Positions 36,080-45,020 of a stretch of 64,000 bases of DNA are shown one piece after another; position 1 is the first letter of the stretch, and each line of letters begins with the position of its first letter. The translations under genes were made by a program, and so were the position numbers. This DNA is from Fulvitalea axinellae (lineage in GTDB: Bacteria > Bacteroidota > Bacteroidia > Cytophagales > Cyclobacteriaceae), in contig NZ_AP025314.1 in assembly GCF_036492835.1 (NCBI RefSeq), positions 2,336,010-2,400,009 of the forward strand, given 5' to 3'. The notes under the pieces are model-generated. The model made no database searches. It saw only the letters and a program-made list of their open reading frames with translations, and was not told the DNA's origin.

Positions 36080-36643
36080 TTAAAAACTTCCGAGCATAAA
36101 ATATAGCGGTATTATTATGCCAGCGAGTGTCCAATAGAGGCCTCGTTTGGTAATGCCGTTTTTACCTTTTACTATAAATAAACCAGTAATGGAAACGATG
36201 ATCAGGATACCTGAAAACGTATCGGACAACCAAATCCAGTGGTCAGGTCTGTTATAGTGGAGGCTGTTAATCTGATTGAAAATCGGGCGTTTTCGGACTA
36301 TTTCGAAATGAGCCTTCTTTTTATGGCGATCTATGACGATCATTCCACCTTTAACGAAGGCTTTGATTTTATGACCTTGCGCAATGTGTTTTCTGTATTT
36401 CAGACCAAGTCCGGTGTTTTCAAGCCATATTTTGAAATCCTTTTTTGAAATCCGATTTCCTTTTAATTTGAAAGGGTATTCGTGTGTTTCGTGAATATAG
36501 CTAGGATCCCAGTCATCAATATGGTTTAGGGCAATTCCTGAAAGGGCGTATATAAAGGTAAAACCGAAAATCAGATAACCCGCATCGCGATGAATGATCC
36601 GGAACCATTTCCGGATCGATTTCGCTGTTTGTTTACTGATCAT
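36080..36643 (-). CDS. PepSY-associated transmembrane protein
   Basis: This is a 187-residue protein with transmembrane helices at about residues 21-40 (AGYLIFGFTFIYALSGIAL), 140-157 (FSGILIIVSITGLFIV) and 168-185. It begins with the PepSY-TM pattern KWFRIIHRDAGYL, has the conserved LNHIDDWDP and a SLHYNRPDHWIWLSDTFSG segment. Related PepSY-TM proteins act as reductases or partners in ferric-complex uptake; the histidines could bind heme. The start overlaps the upstream lipoprotein stop by 11 bp. The role here is inferred from the operon with a TonB receptor. Confidence 0.85.
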   Translation of the reverse strand: MISKQTAKSIRKWFRIIHRDAGYLIFGFTFIYALSGIALNHIDDWDPSYIHETHEYPFKLKGNRISKKDFKIWLENTGLGLKYRKHIAQGHKIKAFVKGGMIVIDRHKKKAHFEIVRKRPIFNQINSLHYNRPDHWIWLSDTFSGILIIVSITGLFIVKGKNGITKRGLYWTLAGIIIPLYFMLGSF

Positions 36644-37226
36644 CGCTTACTGTGTATTCCAATCCGTCAATGTAGTAAACTGATTTGTAGCCTTTGCCAT
36701 TAGCCTTAATTTCGGCTCTGATTTTGTCTATTGGGCTATTTCCCGAATCACAGGAGGCCTCGTCAGCCTTCTTTAAAGCTTCTTTTCTCTTTTTGGTCTG
36801 TTTTGATTTGGCTTTTTCCAATTGGGCTTCCCAACGGGCGAGGTACGCTTCGTCGATACGCATTTCTTTTACCGTTCCTTTCACTACGAGTTCTTCACCG
36901 ATCAAATCCCCACCGAAAGCTTTGATTTTACCTTTGGCCATTACCCGCACTTTCGTTTTAGGGTTTTCCCCGACTAGAAAAGCTTTCTTTCCAGAGTGTT
37001 TGCATACGTGCTGAACATTTCCTTTGAAGAAAATATCCTGACCAACCAGTTTTTCAAAATTTGAAGGAAGGCTGTCAACAGGGTATACTGCAGTCTTAGT
37101 TTCGGTCGTAGCTGTGATTACGGACGTCTTGGAAGCTTGTTCTTTGGTTTCGGAGTTGTTTTTTTCGGAACAACAAGCCATGAATCCGATCAAGGCTAAG
37201 AGGGGGATGTATATCGCTTTTTTCAT
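36633..37226 (-). CDS. small lipoprotein with OB-fold-like domain and CKH motif
   Basis: This is a 197-residue lipoprotein (signal ending GFMAC18-CSEKN). A ~90-residue beta-rich domain starts with VGQDIFFKGNVQHVCKHSGK, where C75 and H77 form a C-x-H motif, and continues with KVRVMAKGKIKAFGGDLIGEELVVKGTVKE, like an OB-fold. A lysine-rich coiled-coil-like stretch follows (about 130-155), then a short end (SVYYIDGLEYTVSDDQ). I do not know an assigned function. C75/H77 could bind a metal or heme, which would suit the PepSY and TonB neighbours. It overlaps the PepSY gene by 11 bp. Confidence 0.7.
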   Translation of the reverse strand: MKKAIYIPLLALIGFMACCSEKNNSETKEQASKTSVITATTETKTAVYPVDSLPSNFEKLVGQDIFFKGNVQHVCKHSGKKAFLVGENPKTKVRVMAKGKIKAFGGDLIGEELVVKGTVKEMRIDEAYLARWEAQLEKAKSKQTKKRKEALKKADEASCDSGNSPIDKIRAEIKANGKGYKSVYYIDGLEYTVSDDQ

Positions 37227-37366
37227 ATTATATTAATTTTGACTAATTAAAAATAGATAAGCGAATCTAGCCTTCTTTTTAGAGAGTTAATATGAGTAAA
37301 GTCATTGTATCGGTTATAATTTATAAATGAAGGATGTTTTGAATGAATTTCAGCAGATGGATTGTG

Positions 37367-38914
37367 TTATTTACTTTCCGTTTTCTCTTTAGCGATCCCA
37401 AAACGGAAAGAAGCTCCTAATGTCCAGCTATTTCCTCCTTTAAGATCACTAGAGAATCGTTGTTCGGTGGATGCGTAAGTGGTTAGGTAGGCGTCAATTT
37501 TATTCCAAAAATCAAGGCGAAAGTCCACTGCTGCTTTAGCCCGAATCCCAGAGGCTGTTCTGTACTGATGAAGAGGGAGGAGCACTTCCTCATAGACAAC
37601 ATTTTTGGCGCTTGAACGGTATTCGATTTCTTTGATCGGGCTGAAGAAATACTCTCCGGTAAGGGATAAGATCGTTTTTGATGTGGATGGCCCCAAGCTT
37701 CTTCCCGCTCCGATTTTAATGCTAATAGGCGTTTCTTTTTGGTCAAGATTCGCTACTCGATCTTTTTTTGTTTCGATATGCCCTTTGAGACCGAGATTAT
37801 AAAATTTATAGGTTTTTGAGTTGGTTTTAGCGTAAAACCACTCGCTGTCAAAGGCCATAAGTGTGGATTGAAAGTTTTCCCCTCCAAGTTTAGGCTGATT
37901 GTCAGCTCCTGTGCGATAAAGGATATTGCTTTTTAAAATATTGGTTACCCCTGCTTTCCTTTTGATCGAAAAATATTCTAGATGTTGAGTCTTGGCGATA
38001 TAGGTACCGATTAATTGATCATCAATTTCTTTTCCGTCGATTGGTCTGGTCCTGTAAATAAACCGTTCTTTTTGATGGGTATAAGTGTACTTTAAAGAAT
38101 GGGTTGTACCTTTATTGGTTTCAAGTCTTGTGTTAAGACCATAATTATTTCTAAAGGATTTTCGCCGGGAGTTATTGTGTAGGTTTACCCTATAATAACC
38201 GTTCCCTTGAAATGTGTAGATATTGTATTCAGTTGCTCCGAAACTGTCGTGTTCTTCGTTGCTATTATCAATGTCGGTTACTTCGCTAGTGGCTCCATAG
38301 CCGTAAAAAAGTCCGATGAGAATATTTTTTTTTAGTGAATAGTCGAAGAATCCCTCATGGTAAACGTCATATGAGTCTATCTTGCCACGCGGGTCATTGC
38401 CTCGGCTATCGCCTCTGTATGCGTATTCCGGACGGATACCGGCTGAGAGCGAAGAAGTTATTTCGTAAGCAACGGCGGCTTTTATATTGTACATTTCATT
38501 GTCCCAGTTTCCGGCTTTTATATTACCGAAATAAAACGGGGATCCATTCTGGGGCATAGTGGCGTTTAGCCAAGCTATACTGTCGGCATATACGCGGCGA
38601 TAACGCACATCGCCGTATAAGTTGAATTTTCCGATTTTTTTAAATCCCAAAGAAGAAAAACTGTATTGGGTCTGCGATTCCGGTTTTTGGATATTAAAGT
38701 TCTCAATGTTTTGCCTTTCCCAGTTAAATGTCGTCATGCCCAAACGTTGATACGGAGTAAGGCGTAACATTGCGTTGTTATTCTGTAGTGCGGGGATTAT
38801 AAACTCTCTTTCTTGAAAACTGGCGAATACAAGACTGTCTCGCTTAGTTTTTTTATTCGCTTTGACGGTTGAAGCAAGAATAAAGCAACACAGAATAGTC
38901 AGAATATAACGCAT
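37367..38914 (-). CDS. DUF6850-like outer membrane beta-barrel protein
   Basis: This is a 515-residue protein with a cleavable signal (MRYILTILCCFILASTVKA). It is rich in alternating amphipathic strands with aromatic girdles (TQYSFSSLGFKKIGKFNLYGDVRYRRVYADS, LIGLFYGYGATSEV, WTLGASFRFGIAKEK), indicating an outer membrane barrel of roughly 16-18 strands. I recall this as the DUF6850 family, usually beside DUF4876 and a TonB receptor. It may be a companion porin or a ligand export or binding barrel. It sits 98 bp after the DUF4876 gene, with a hairpin in the gap. Confidence 0.72.
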   Translation of the reverse strand: MRYILTILCCFILASTVKANKKTKRDSLVFASFQEREFIIPALQNNNAMLRLTPYQRLGMTTFNWERQNIENFNIQKPESQTQYSFSSLGFKKIGKFNLYGDVRYRRVYADSIAWLNATMPQNGSPFYFGNIKAGNWDNEMYNIKAAVAYEITSSLSAGIRPEYAYRGDSRGNDPRGKIDSYDVYHEGFFDYSLKKNILIGLFYGYGATSEVTDIDNSNEEHDSFGATEYNIYTFQGNGYYRVNLHNNSRRKSFRNNYGLNTRLETNKGTTHSLKYTYTHQKERFIYRTRPIDGKEIDDQLIGTYIAKTQHLEYFSIKRKAGVTNILKSNILYRTGADNQPKLGGENFQSTLMAFDSEWFYAKTNSKTYKFYNLGLKGHIETKKDRVANLDQKETPISIKIGAGRSLGPSTSKTILSLTGEYFFSPIKEIEYRSSAKNVVYEEVLLPLHQYRTASGIRAKAAVDFRLDFWNKIDAYLTTYASTEQRFSSDLKGGNSWTLGASFRFGIAKEKTESK

Positions 38915-38948
38915 GGCGGGTTAAATGAAAGGCTAGTAAAGTGCAGAG

Positions 38949-38980
38949 GCCGGACAACTCGCTTATGCGGTTTGTCCGGC
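38949..38980 (-). promoter_or_regulatory. intercistronic hairpin between DUF4876 and DUF6850 genes
   Basis: A perfect 9-bp GC-rich inverted repeat (GCCGGACAA at 38949-38957 with TTGTCCGGC at 38972-38980) has a 14-nt loop. No U-tract follows on the minus strand, so it is more likely an mRNA-stability or processing site than a terminator. Confidence 0.5.
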
Positions 38981-39012
38981 GCTCATTGATCATGGATAAT
39001 CGATTGCTAGAA

Positions 39013-40329
39013 TTATTGAGCGAAACCTCTCGGGTTCGCTATATCGAGTGTGGTGAAATCTTCGCTGGAATTATTAGTGTCTTGCAAAATTTTGCGACCC
39101 GCAAATTCTTTGGCGGTTTTTCGAATGATTGATTGGGAAGAAAATGCGCCTTTTGGTGCATAAGAATACCCGGCATCTTGATGGTCGTGAATCCTTGCGT
39201 TATAAATTTTTGAAGGGCTAAACTGGAGCTGAACGGCATCGATGACCAAATTATTAGGAATCTGGTAATTGAATTTTGTCCTCTCGTTGACTTCTTTTAC
39301 GCTTGGATCTGGGTATTTCTTCCAAGAGTCCTCGATCTTTTCACTTGTTTTGAAAATCACGTAAGCCTCTTTTCCTTGCGGGTTAAGAACGAGGTCTCGG
39401 TTGGGGTTAAGGAGGGCATCGACATTTGGCACATTTGGAGCGTCAAGGTCCGAAACATAGTCGTCGTTCATAAACACTTCGAAATCGGCGCCGCTCAAGT
39501 CAACAGTAAGAGCCGGGTTTTTAACCGTTACTTGGTTTCCGTTTTTATCGGTGAAAGGAGCTTTGTGATTTAAACCGTTTTGAGCTAAAATAATACTCTC
39601 GCCTGGTTGGATAGGGTATTGTTTTCCGGTACCTGGGATTCGGAAAAGAGCTTTGGCATAAACATACTCCGTATTGGCTTCATCATTGGCAGGGCTCATG
39701 TTTAGTGACTTGCTCCAGTCGAACTGACCGTTTGGCAAAGTATAATCTTTGACCGATGAACTGGTACGACCGTTGATTTGCGCAATATGCAAGCTGTCCG
39801 CGTAAATCACTTCTGTTGAGTTGTTGTAAATTTCGATAAACTGATCGCGGAAAAGAGCGCCTTCCTGTATATCCGAACCTGTATAATAGATTTGCTTTAT
39901 CAGTAGGTTACCCACTTTTCCAGTGACAAGGACCAAGTTCAATGAAGTAGGGGAAGTGACATTTACAGAGACATTGCCTTGGTTTACGTTAAAAACAACA
40001 TCGTCTTCAACCTTTTGCGCAGCGAAATTCAGAAATTGTTCTGGGGTCATGGTCAATTTGGCGGAGAAAGAATACTCGCCCGGTGTGAGCCCCATGAATT
40101 TTGCAGTGCCGGTCTCGTCAGTCGTTACTTTTAATTCGGTTTGGTTCGCTGTGTTTGTCGCTATTACCTCAAGGTTCTTAACGACTTGATTCTCGAAAGT
40201 TTCACTATGCTTTACTGTCACGCTGAAATCGACAGGTACCACTGGGTCACTGTCATCGGAGTCACAGGCAAAAAACGGTATGGCAAGAAACGCCATTATC
40301 AGTGCTTTGTGAAATTGTTGGATTTTCAT
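39013..40329 (-). CDS. DUF4876-like surface lipoprotein
   Basis: This is a 438-residue lipoprotein (signal ending AIPFFAC-DSDD). The N-terminal ~110 residues form a carboxypeptidase-regulatory-like beta-sandwich (TANQTELKVTTDETGTAKFMGLTPGEYSF). The remainder includes KVGNLLIKQIYYTGS, RDQFIEIYNNSTEVIYADSLHIAQ and IPNNLVIDAVQL, which resemble the lamin-tail-like domain seen in DUF4876 proteins. It follows the TonB receptor gene by 33 bp. By analogy with SusD/HmuY-type partners it is a likely surface ligand-binding protein. The ligand is unknown. Confidence 0.72.
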   Translation of the reverse strand: MKIQQFHKALIMAFLAIPFFACDSDDSDPVVPVDFSVTVKHSETFENQVVKNLEVIATNTANQTELKVTTDETGTAKFMGLTPGEYSFSAKLTMTPEQFLNFAAQKVEDDVVFNVNQGNVSVNVTSPTSLNLVLVTGKVGNLLIKQIYYTGSDIQEGALFRDQFIEIYNNSTEVIYADSLHIAQINGRTSSSVKDYTLPNGQFDWSKSLNMSPANDEANTEYVYAKALFRIPGTGKQYPIQPGESIILAQNGLNHKAPFTDKNGNQVTVKNPALTVDLSGADFEVFMNDDYVSDLDAPNVPNVDALLNPNRDLVLNPQGKEAYVIFKTSEKIEDSWKKYPDPSVKEVNERTKFNYQIPNNLVIDAVQLQFSPSKIYNARIHDHQDAGYSYAPKGAFSSQSIIRKTAKEFAGRKILQDTNNSSEDFTTLDIANPRGFAQ

Positions 40330-40362
40330 CTCTATTATAGGTTTTAATTTAGTGTGTTGTCT

Positions 40363-43119
40363 TTAGAAAGTGTAATTTATTTCGGCACCATAGAATGGTG
40401 TTTGATTCAATTGTTCCTCATACTCTTTTCCTGAAAAGTCTGTGTACTTGTACCTTGGTCTAAGGTTAAGTAAGTTGTTGATTCTGAAGCTTAAAGATAG
40501 GTTTCGGTTTACCTCTTTCTTGATACGCAAATGAAGGTTGCCATATACAAAGGGTAACTTATCTGTGGATGCTTCGGAAAATACTCTCTTTAAATAAGAG
40601 TATTCGGGGTTGTCTACTTCATCTTTAGGAATAGGTATATACTCGAACGAGTCAGTATAATATCCGAGTGGGGTACCGTCCCATGCTGAGTTGTAAGTAT
40701 TGTTCATCAGAAACAACTCTGTGCGCAAATTCACAGAAAGCCCTAACTGGGGAAAGTGGTGATTTGTGACTATTTGCCCACCCAGTTTTTCATATTGGGT
40801 ATTTGGCTTATCGTAATATGCGTACTGTATAGGCTTGTCATAATGTTCTTCTGGCACCAATCCAATTTCGCCATGGTCATTGAAAGTGTTGCTTTTTATA
40901 TATTGGAAGTTTGCGGTAAAAGAGGTGTGCAGTTCCGGGATCTTGGGCGATCGATAATAGAGTTCTATGCCGTAGTTATTGGAATGGCGACCGTTAGTGG
41001 CTTCCCGATATTGTAATGCATGAATCTTGGTTTTTCCAGACTCCTGATATATTGGCTTTTGTCCTTCAGGTGTATCTGCAATTTCGTACACAGGTAATTC
41101 GTAGGCTACGTATTTTTTTAAGCGTTGGAATCCGTTATCTACCCTTTTTCTGAATGCGGTGATATGGAGGTTTCCAAAGGACGAATTATACTCCATTGTT
41201 AATTCCATATTTGTAGCGCGCTGTACTTTCAAGTTTTTAGGGCGTGCCTCAAATACTTTAGTATGGACCAAAAACAGATTCTCATCTGGATCATTTGGAT
41301 AGTATTTAAGAAGAGGAATGTCAAAATATAAGGGGCCGGGATACAACATCTCCGATGAAGGAGCCTTGGAAGACATGCCAAACGCAGTTTTAAGTTTGAT
41401 TCGTTTTGTTACTTGGATGTTGAATGTGGTACGGGGAGAGAAAGTAGCCCAATTATTTTGCGCGTCTATTCTCAACCCTGCGTACAGGGTCCATTTTCTA
41501 CTGCCTAAACGACCGCTCATGGCGTCTTGGATATATGCTCCAAAGTTTTTCTGGGCAGGAGCGTCTTTAAAATCGTAAGGTCGTTCTTGCCCATATCGGT
41601 CGAAGACAAAACGAGGCCTGCGCAGGTCGTAAACACGGCCATCACCATAATTTTTTGAGAAGCGATATTCCAGGCCCGCGCCCAATAGGTGATCTATTGA
41701 CCCAGTTTTAAAGCTTTTTTTTATTTTTAATGCTGTCGTTGTAGTTACTGGGTTTCCTTCTATTGATCTAAAACTAAGATAGTTGCCGGGGATGAACTCT
41801 CCTTCAAAAGTTCCTGACTCTAATGCCGTGGATATGGCTTTTACTCCACTGTTCAAATACTGTTGGTCGTAACTGGATTGTTTTTCGTAACTGAGAGAAA
41901 AGGAACCCGATATTTTATCCACCCAATTATTTGAGGGTAAGTACGCCAATTCTTCATGAATCCGGATTTGGGTTTGTTCAAACTTGGACTTTCTATCATC
42001 ACCTTGATCCGGATCTAATTTCGTTTGGTCCAAGTTTCGGCCAATCGTAACCTTCAAATCATTTCGCAGTTGTTTGTCAGCAAGGAAGCTAACCCATCTG
42101 AGCGATCCGGTTAACCGGTTGAAGGACTTAATTTTGTTTCTTTTATTTGGAACCGAGTTTAAATATGTCAAGCTGGCATTTAACGTACCCCATTTTCCTG
42201 GTAATAGAAAACCTTTGCCTAGAGCGGCTGAGGTGTTTCCGTAAGCCATACTAAAGCGACCTCTGAAAGGTGTTTTGCCTGTTTTTGTCTTAATGATTAC
42301 TGCGCCATCAGTCAAATTGCCATATTCCGCGGTGGGTACGCCCTGAATTACTTGGACACTTTCAATGTCATCAAGAGGGAACTGTCTTAAGTCAAAACCA
42401 TTGCTCGGATTGTCTCCGTTTCCTCTATCTGAATAAAAAGATCCGCTGGGATGGGACAAAGGCCCCGCTCCAGGTATTCCGGGGTTTCTGGATTGCATGT
42501 TCACATCATTGGATAACTGCATGCCATCCACAAAGAACCCTATGCCAAAAGCGTTATTCTGAAGATCGGTTTCGCTTTCCGAAGCTGTGCGGAGGTTAAA
42601 GGTTTTCAAACTCTGAAACTCCGGATTAAGAATCTTCCCACCGGGCAATGTCTGGAATATTTCGGTGAGGCTGTTTCCCTGCATTTGGGAGATGGCTTGT
42701 TCTTTTATTTCAATTACCGAGGAGGAATTATTGTCGCTGAGACGGGTAGCCGTAGTCGTGATTTCTTTTAGGCGAAGATTTTCCTCTTCCAAAGCGAATA
42801 TAATATTGCCTTTCCATGGGCCAACAATCAGCGTATCAAGCGCCCGCATACCAACATAAGAGAGAGAAAGTTTGAAAGTGTCTGTTTGTATATGGTTGGG
42901 GATCGCTATTTGGAACTTGCCTTGTTCGTCGCTTATAAGTCCTTTGTTGATTGGGCGGATCATCACATTGGCATAAGGCAACGGTTTGCCACTTGCCTTG
43001 GAGATAACCTTGCCAGCCAAGATATCTGTATATTGTGCGTTGACTTTTTGGATAGCACAAAACGAAGAAAGTAAAAATATAAAGCAACCTATAGTTGCCT
43101 TGCGTAATATCCAAATCAT
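40363..43119 (-). CDS. TonB-dependent receptor (carboxypeptidase-regulatory domain + plug + barrel)
   Basis: This is a 918-residue outer membrane receptor. After the signal peptide (ends near residue 28, KVNAQ) comes a carboxypeptidase-regulatory-like domain (LAGKVISKASGKPLPYANV). The plug has SLTEIFQTLPGG, a FFVDGMQL ligand loop and IESVQVIQGVPTAEYGNLTDGAVIIKTKTG. The barrel ends EINYTF. It lacks the SusC signature and pairs with a DUF4876 lipoprotein, not a SusD. It heads a leftward operon reaching the DUF4857 gene. Its promoter probably has the -7 box at 43141-43148. The cargo is not known; the linked ABC, PepSY and cytochrome genes suggest a metal or metal complex. Confidence 0.9.
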   Translation of the reverse strand: MIWILRKATIGCFIFLLSSFCAIQKVNAQYTDILAGKVISKASGKPLPYANVMIRPINKGLISDEQGKFQIAIPNHIQTDTFKLSLSYVGMRALDTLIVGPWKGNIIFALEEENLRLKEITTTATRLSDNNSSSVIEIKEQAISQMQGNSLTEIFQTLPGGKILNPEFQSLKTFNLRTASESETDLQNNAFGIGFFVDGMQLSNDVNMQSRNPGIPGAGPLSHPSGSFYSDRGNGDNPSNGFDLRQFPLDDIESVQVIQGVPTAEYGNLTDGAVIIKTKTGKTPFRGRFSMAYGNTSAALGKGFLLPGKWGTLNASLTYLNSVPNKRNKIKSFNRLTGSLRWVSFLADKQLRNDLKVTIGRNLDQTKLDPDQGDDRKSKFEQTQIRIHEELAYLPSNNWVDKISGSFSLSYEKQSSYDQQYLNSGVKAISTALESGTFEGEFIPGNYLSFRSIEGNPVTTTTALKIKKSFKTGSIDHLLGAGLEYRFSKNYGDGRVYDLRRPRFVFDRYGQERPYDFKDAPAQKNFGAYIQDAMSGRLGSRKWTLYAGLRIDAQNNWATFSPRTTFNIQVTKRIKLKTAFGMSSKAPSSEMLYPGPLYFDIPLLKYYPNDPDENLFLVHTKVFEARPKNLKVQRATNMELTMEYNSSFGNLHITAFRKRVDNGFQRLKKYVAYELPVYEIADTPEGQKPIYQESGKTKIHALQYREATNGRHSNNYGIELYYRSPKIPELHTSFTANFQYIKSNTFNDHGEIGLVPEEHYDKPIQYAYYDKPNTQYEKLGGQIVTNHHFPQLGLSVNLRTELFLMNNTYNSAWDGTPLGYYTDSFEYIPIPKDEVDNPEYSYLKRVFSEASTDKLPFVYGNLHLRIKKEVNRNLSLSFRINNLLNLRPRYKYTDFSGKEYEEQLNQTPFYGAEINYTF

Positions 43120-43410
43120 ATAGAATCATTATTGATAAGGCAAATCTATGTATTTTATTTTTATTTGTTCTAAATAAACCGAAAAGATTTTCTTCAAAGA
43201 AATCTTTGATTGGGATGGTTTGGGAGTGGTCTGGATGGTATTTGTTACGTTATATGATATTTTTGGAAGTCCATAGATGAAATCTATATAATGTATTTAG
43301 ACTTTTTAAAAATAAGGTCACTATATTTGCCATTCGTTTTTATTTTAACTCAAATTATAATATTTCCTATATTAGGGAGTGTTTGCGAGCATGGGGAAAG
43401 TTGATGGAAG
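43120..43410. promoter_or_regulatory. divergent regulatory region between TonB operon and cytochrome c peroxidase
   Basis: The region contains -7 boxes for both directions: TAGATTTG read leftward at 43141-43148, and TATATTTG rightward at 43322-43329. Both have only weak -33 boxes (TTTA). Between them lie two palindromes, 43183-43207 and 43273-43287 (ATAGAT-GAA-ATCTAT). A shared regulator could bind there. No gene was found. Confidence 0.55.
43183..43207. promoter_or_regulatory. 25-bp palindrome, putative operator
   Basis: AAAGATTT (43183-43190) and AAATCTTT (43200-43207) are perfect inverted copies. The centre CTTCAAAG continues the symmetry (CTT-CA-AAG) with one extra base. The position, upstream of both divergent promoters, fits a regulator-binding site. 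Which regulator is unknown; it does not match the classic Fur box. Confidence 0.5.
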
Positions 43411-44589
43411 ATGAGAAAGTATCCAATAAATCCATTTTATGCGCTATTGGCTTTAGCCTTGACAGTTGCGACTTTTAGCTTGAGTTTTAAGGGAAAAGGC
43501 TTGGAACCTGAGGGTTCTGAATCTGATTCTCTACGATTGATTTATTCGCGTCCTCAGGCAGAATGGCCAGCTCCTTGGGTGGATTCTGGCGCTAACTGGA
43601 AACCTTTGGGAGCTATGCCTGTCAAGTTGTTGGATGTTTTGCCAAGGAAACAGCCAGATTCTCTACGAAAGATTATCGAGCTTGGAAGAACCTTGTTTTT
43701 TGACCCTATTCTTTCCGGATCAAATCAAATATCATGTTCTAACTGTCATGATCCCGAACTGAATTGGGGGGATAATAGGCGGACGGCAATCGGGGAGGAT
43801 CACCAAAGAGGCAACCGAAACAGCCCTTCGTTGCTGAATGTTTGGCAGGTGAAAAAACTGTTTTGGGATGGTAGAAGTGGCAGTTTGGAAGATCAAGCTC
43901 TTCAACCGATTCAGAATCCGATAGAGATGAACCAGTTGATACCGGAACTAGTGAAGGAGCTGAATGATATCAAGGCTTACCGTGAAGAGTTCGGAAAAGC
44001 GTTTGGCCAGAAAAAAGCGAGTGCCGAAAGAATAGCTAAAGCGTTGGCCGCTTTTGAAAGAACGATTGTGAGCCGTCCGACGAAGTTTGACAAGTTTGTG
44101 GAAGGGAAGAAAGAAGCGCTCTCGGACCGGGAGTTAAGGGGAATGCACCTTTTCCGCACAAAGGCCAAATGTATGAATTGCCATTCCGGTCCATACTTCA
44201 CTAACGGAGAGTTTCATAATATCGGTTTGACGTATTACCATAGTGACAAATACCGTGATTTGGGACTTTATGAGGTGACGAAAAACCCCGAGGACGTTGG
44301 TAAATTTCGTGTGCCGGCTTTGCGTGAAGTTATGCGTACCGGCCCGTGGATGCACAATGGGCTTTTTACGGTAATGGACGGAATTATGAATATGTACAAT
44401 GCCGGCATGCCGCGCCCGAAGCGGAAAGAGCACCAGAAAGATGACAAGTTGTTTCCGCAGACGTCGCATTTAGTGCACGAACTGGATTTGAGCAAAGAAG
44501 AGCGTGACGATATTGTGGCCTTCTTGCAGAGTATTACTTCCCGACCATATTATCAGTTGGATCGCCCGGAACTTCCGAGAGATAAATAA
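43411..44589 (+). CDS. di-heme cytochrome c peroxidase (CcpA/MauG family)
   Basis: This is a 392-residue exported protein (hydrophobic N-terminus through residue ~28). Two CXXCH heme sites are clear: C109-SN-C112-H113 and C254-MN-C257-H258. The bacterial cytochrome c peroxidase pattern follows (NCHDPELNWGDNRRTAIGE, FWDGRSGSLEDQALQPI, LRGMHLFRTKAKCMNCHSGPYFTNGEFHNIG, VPALREVMRTGPWMHNGLF). It reduces hydrogen peroxide or, in MauG-like relatives, oxidises a protein in the periplasm. The start ATG 43411 has a good -7 box 80 bp upstream. It diverges from the TonB/ABC operon, so a shared regulator is likely. Confidence 0.93.
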   Translation: MRKYPINPFYALLALALTVATFSLSFKGKGLEPEGSESDSLRLIYSRPQAEWPAPWVDSGANWKPLGAMPVKLLDVLPRKQPDSLRKIIELGRTLFFDPILSGSNQISCSNCHDPELNWGDNRRTAIGEDHQRGNRNSPSLLNVWQVKKLFWDGRSGSLEDQALQPIQNPIEMNQLIPELVKELNDIKAYREEFGKAFGQKKASAERIAKALAAFERTIVSRPTKFDKFVEGKKEALSDRELRGMHLFRTKAKCMNCHSGPYFTNGEFHNIGLTYYHSDKYRDLGLYEVTKNPEDVGKFRVPALREVMRTGPWMHNGLFTVMDGIMNMYNAGMPRPKRKEHQKDDKLFPQTSHLVHELDLSKEERDDIVAFLQSITSRPYYQLDRPELPRDK

Positions 44590-44611
44590 GGATTAAGACT
44601 GAGCGAGAAGA

Positions 44612-44645
44612 AGGGCCTAATGATTAATTCATTAGGCTCTTTTTG
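44612..44645 (+). terminator. terminator of cytochrome c peroxidase gene
   Basis: A 12-bp stem (44612-44623 with 44629-44640, with one G.U pair) carrying CCTAATGA/TCATTAGG is followed by TTTT, 23 bp after the stop codon. Confidence 0.8.
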
Positions 44646-45020
44646 TTATGGGTAGGTCCTCGGAGCCTTAGGTTATGAGGGGGCCGTTCAATCCTTGTAT
44701 AAGCGATGTTTTTTCATCCCTATCTGATTTCGTTTTCTCGGAGGGAAAGTTTTACGGTTAGGAATCAGTAGGGGATTGCCTTATCGGATTAGTGAATTTA
44801 CTCAAGCGCAGTGGAACGCTTTTTTTGTGATTTTTATTCAACTACACGGCAGGAAAGGTGGGTTAAAATCCGGACTTCAATATTTTTTCATGGATTTGCT
44901 TTCATGATTTAGTTCTGGTAGTCGCAATATATACCATTGTTTTTTTGGAGAGGAAAAATGAGGGATGATCAGCCGATTGGTCTTGTTGGTGGTGTTTAGG
45001 GCGATAGTTGCCCCTCAATA

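Noticed and set aside
35988..36134. N-terminal extension of the ABC ATPase
   Set aside because: These 49 residues resemble no ABC family sequence. The ATG at 35987 begins the conserved domain.
43183..43207. Fur box at the TonB operon
   Set aside because: The palindrome does not match the GATAATGATAATCATTATC consensus, so Fur was not assigned.
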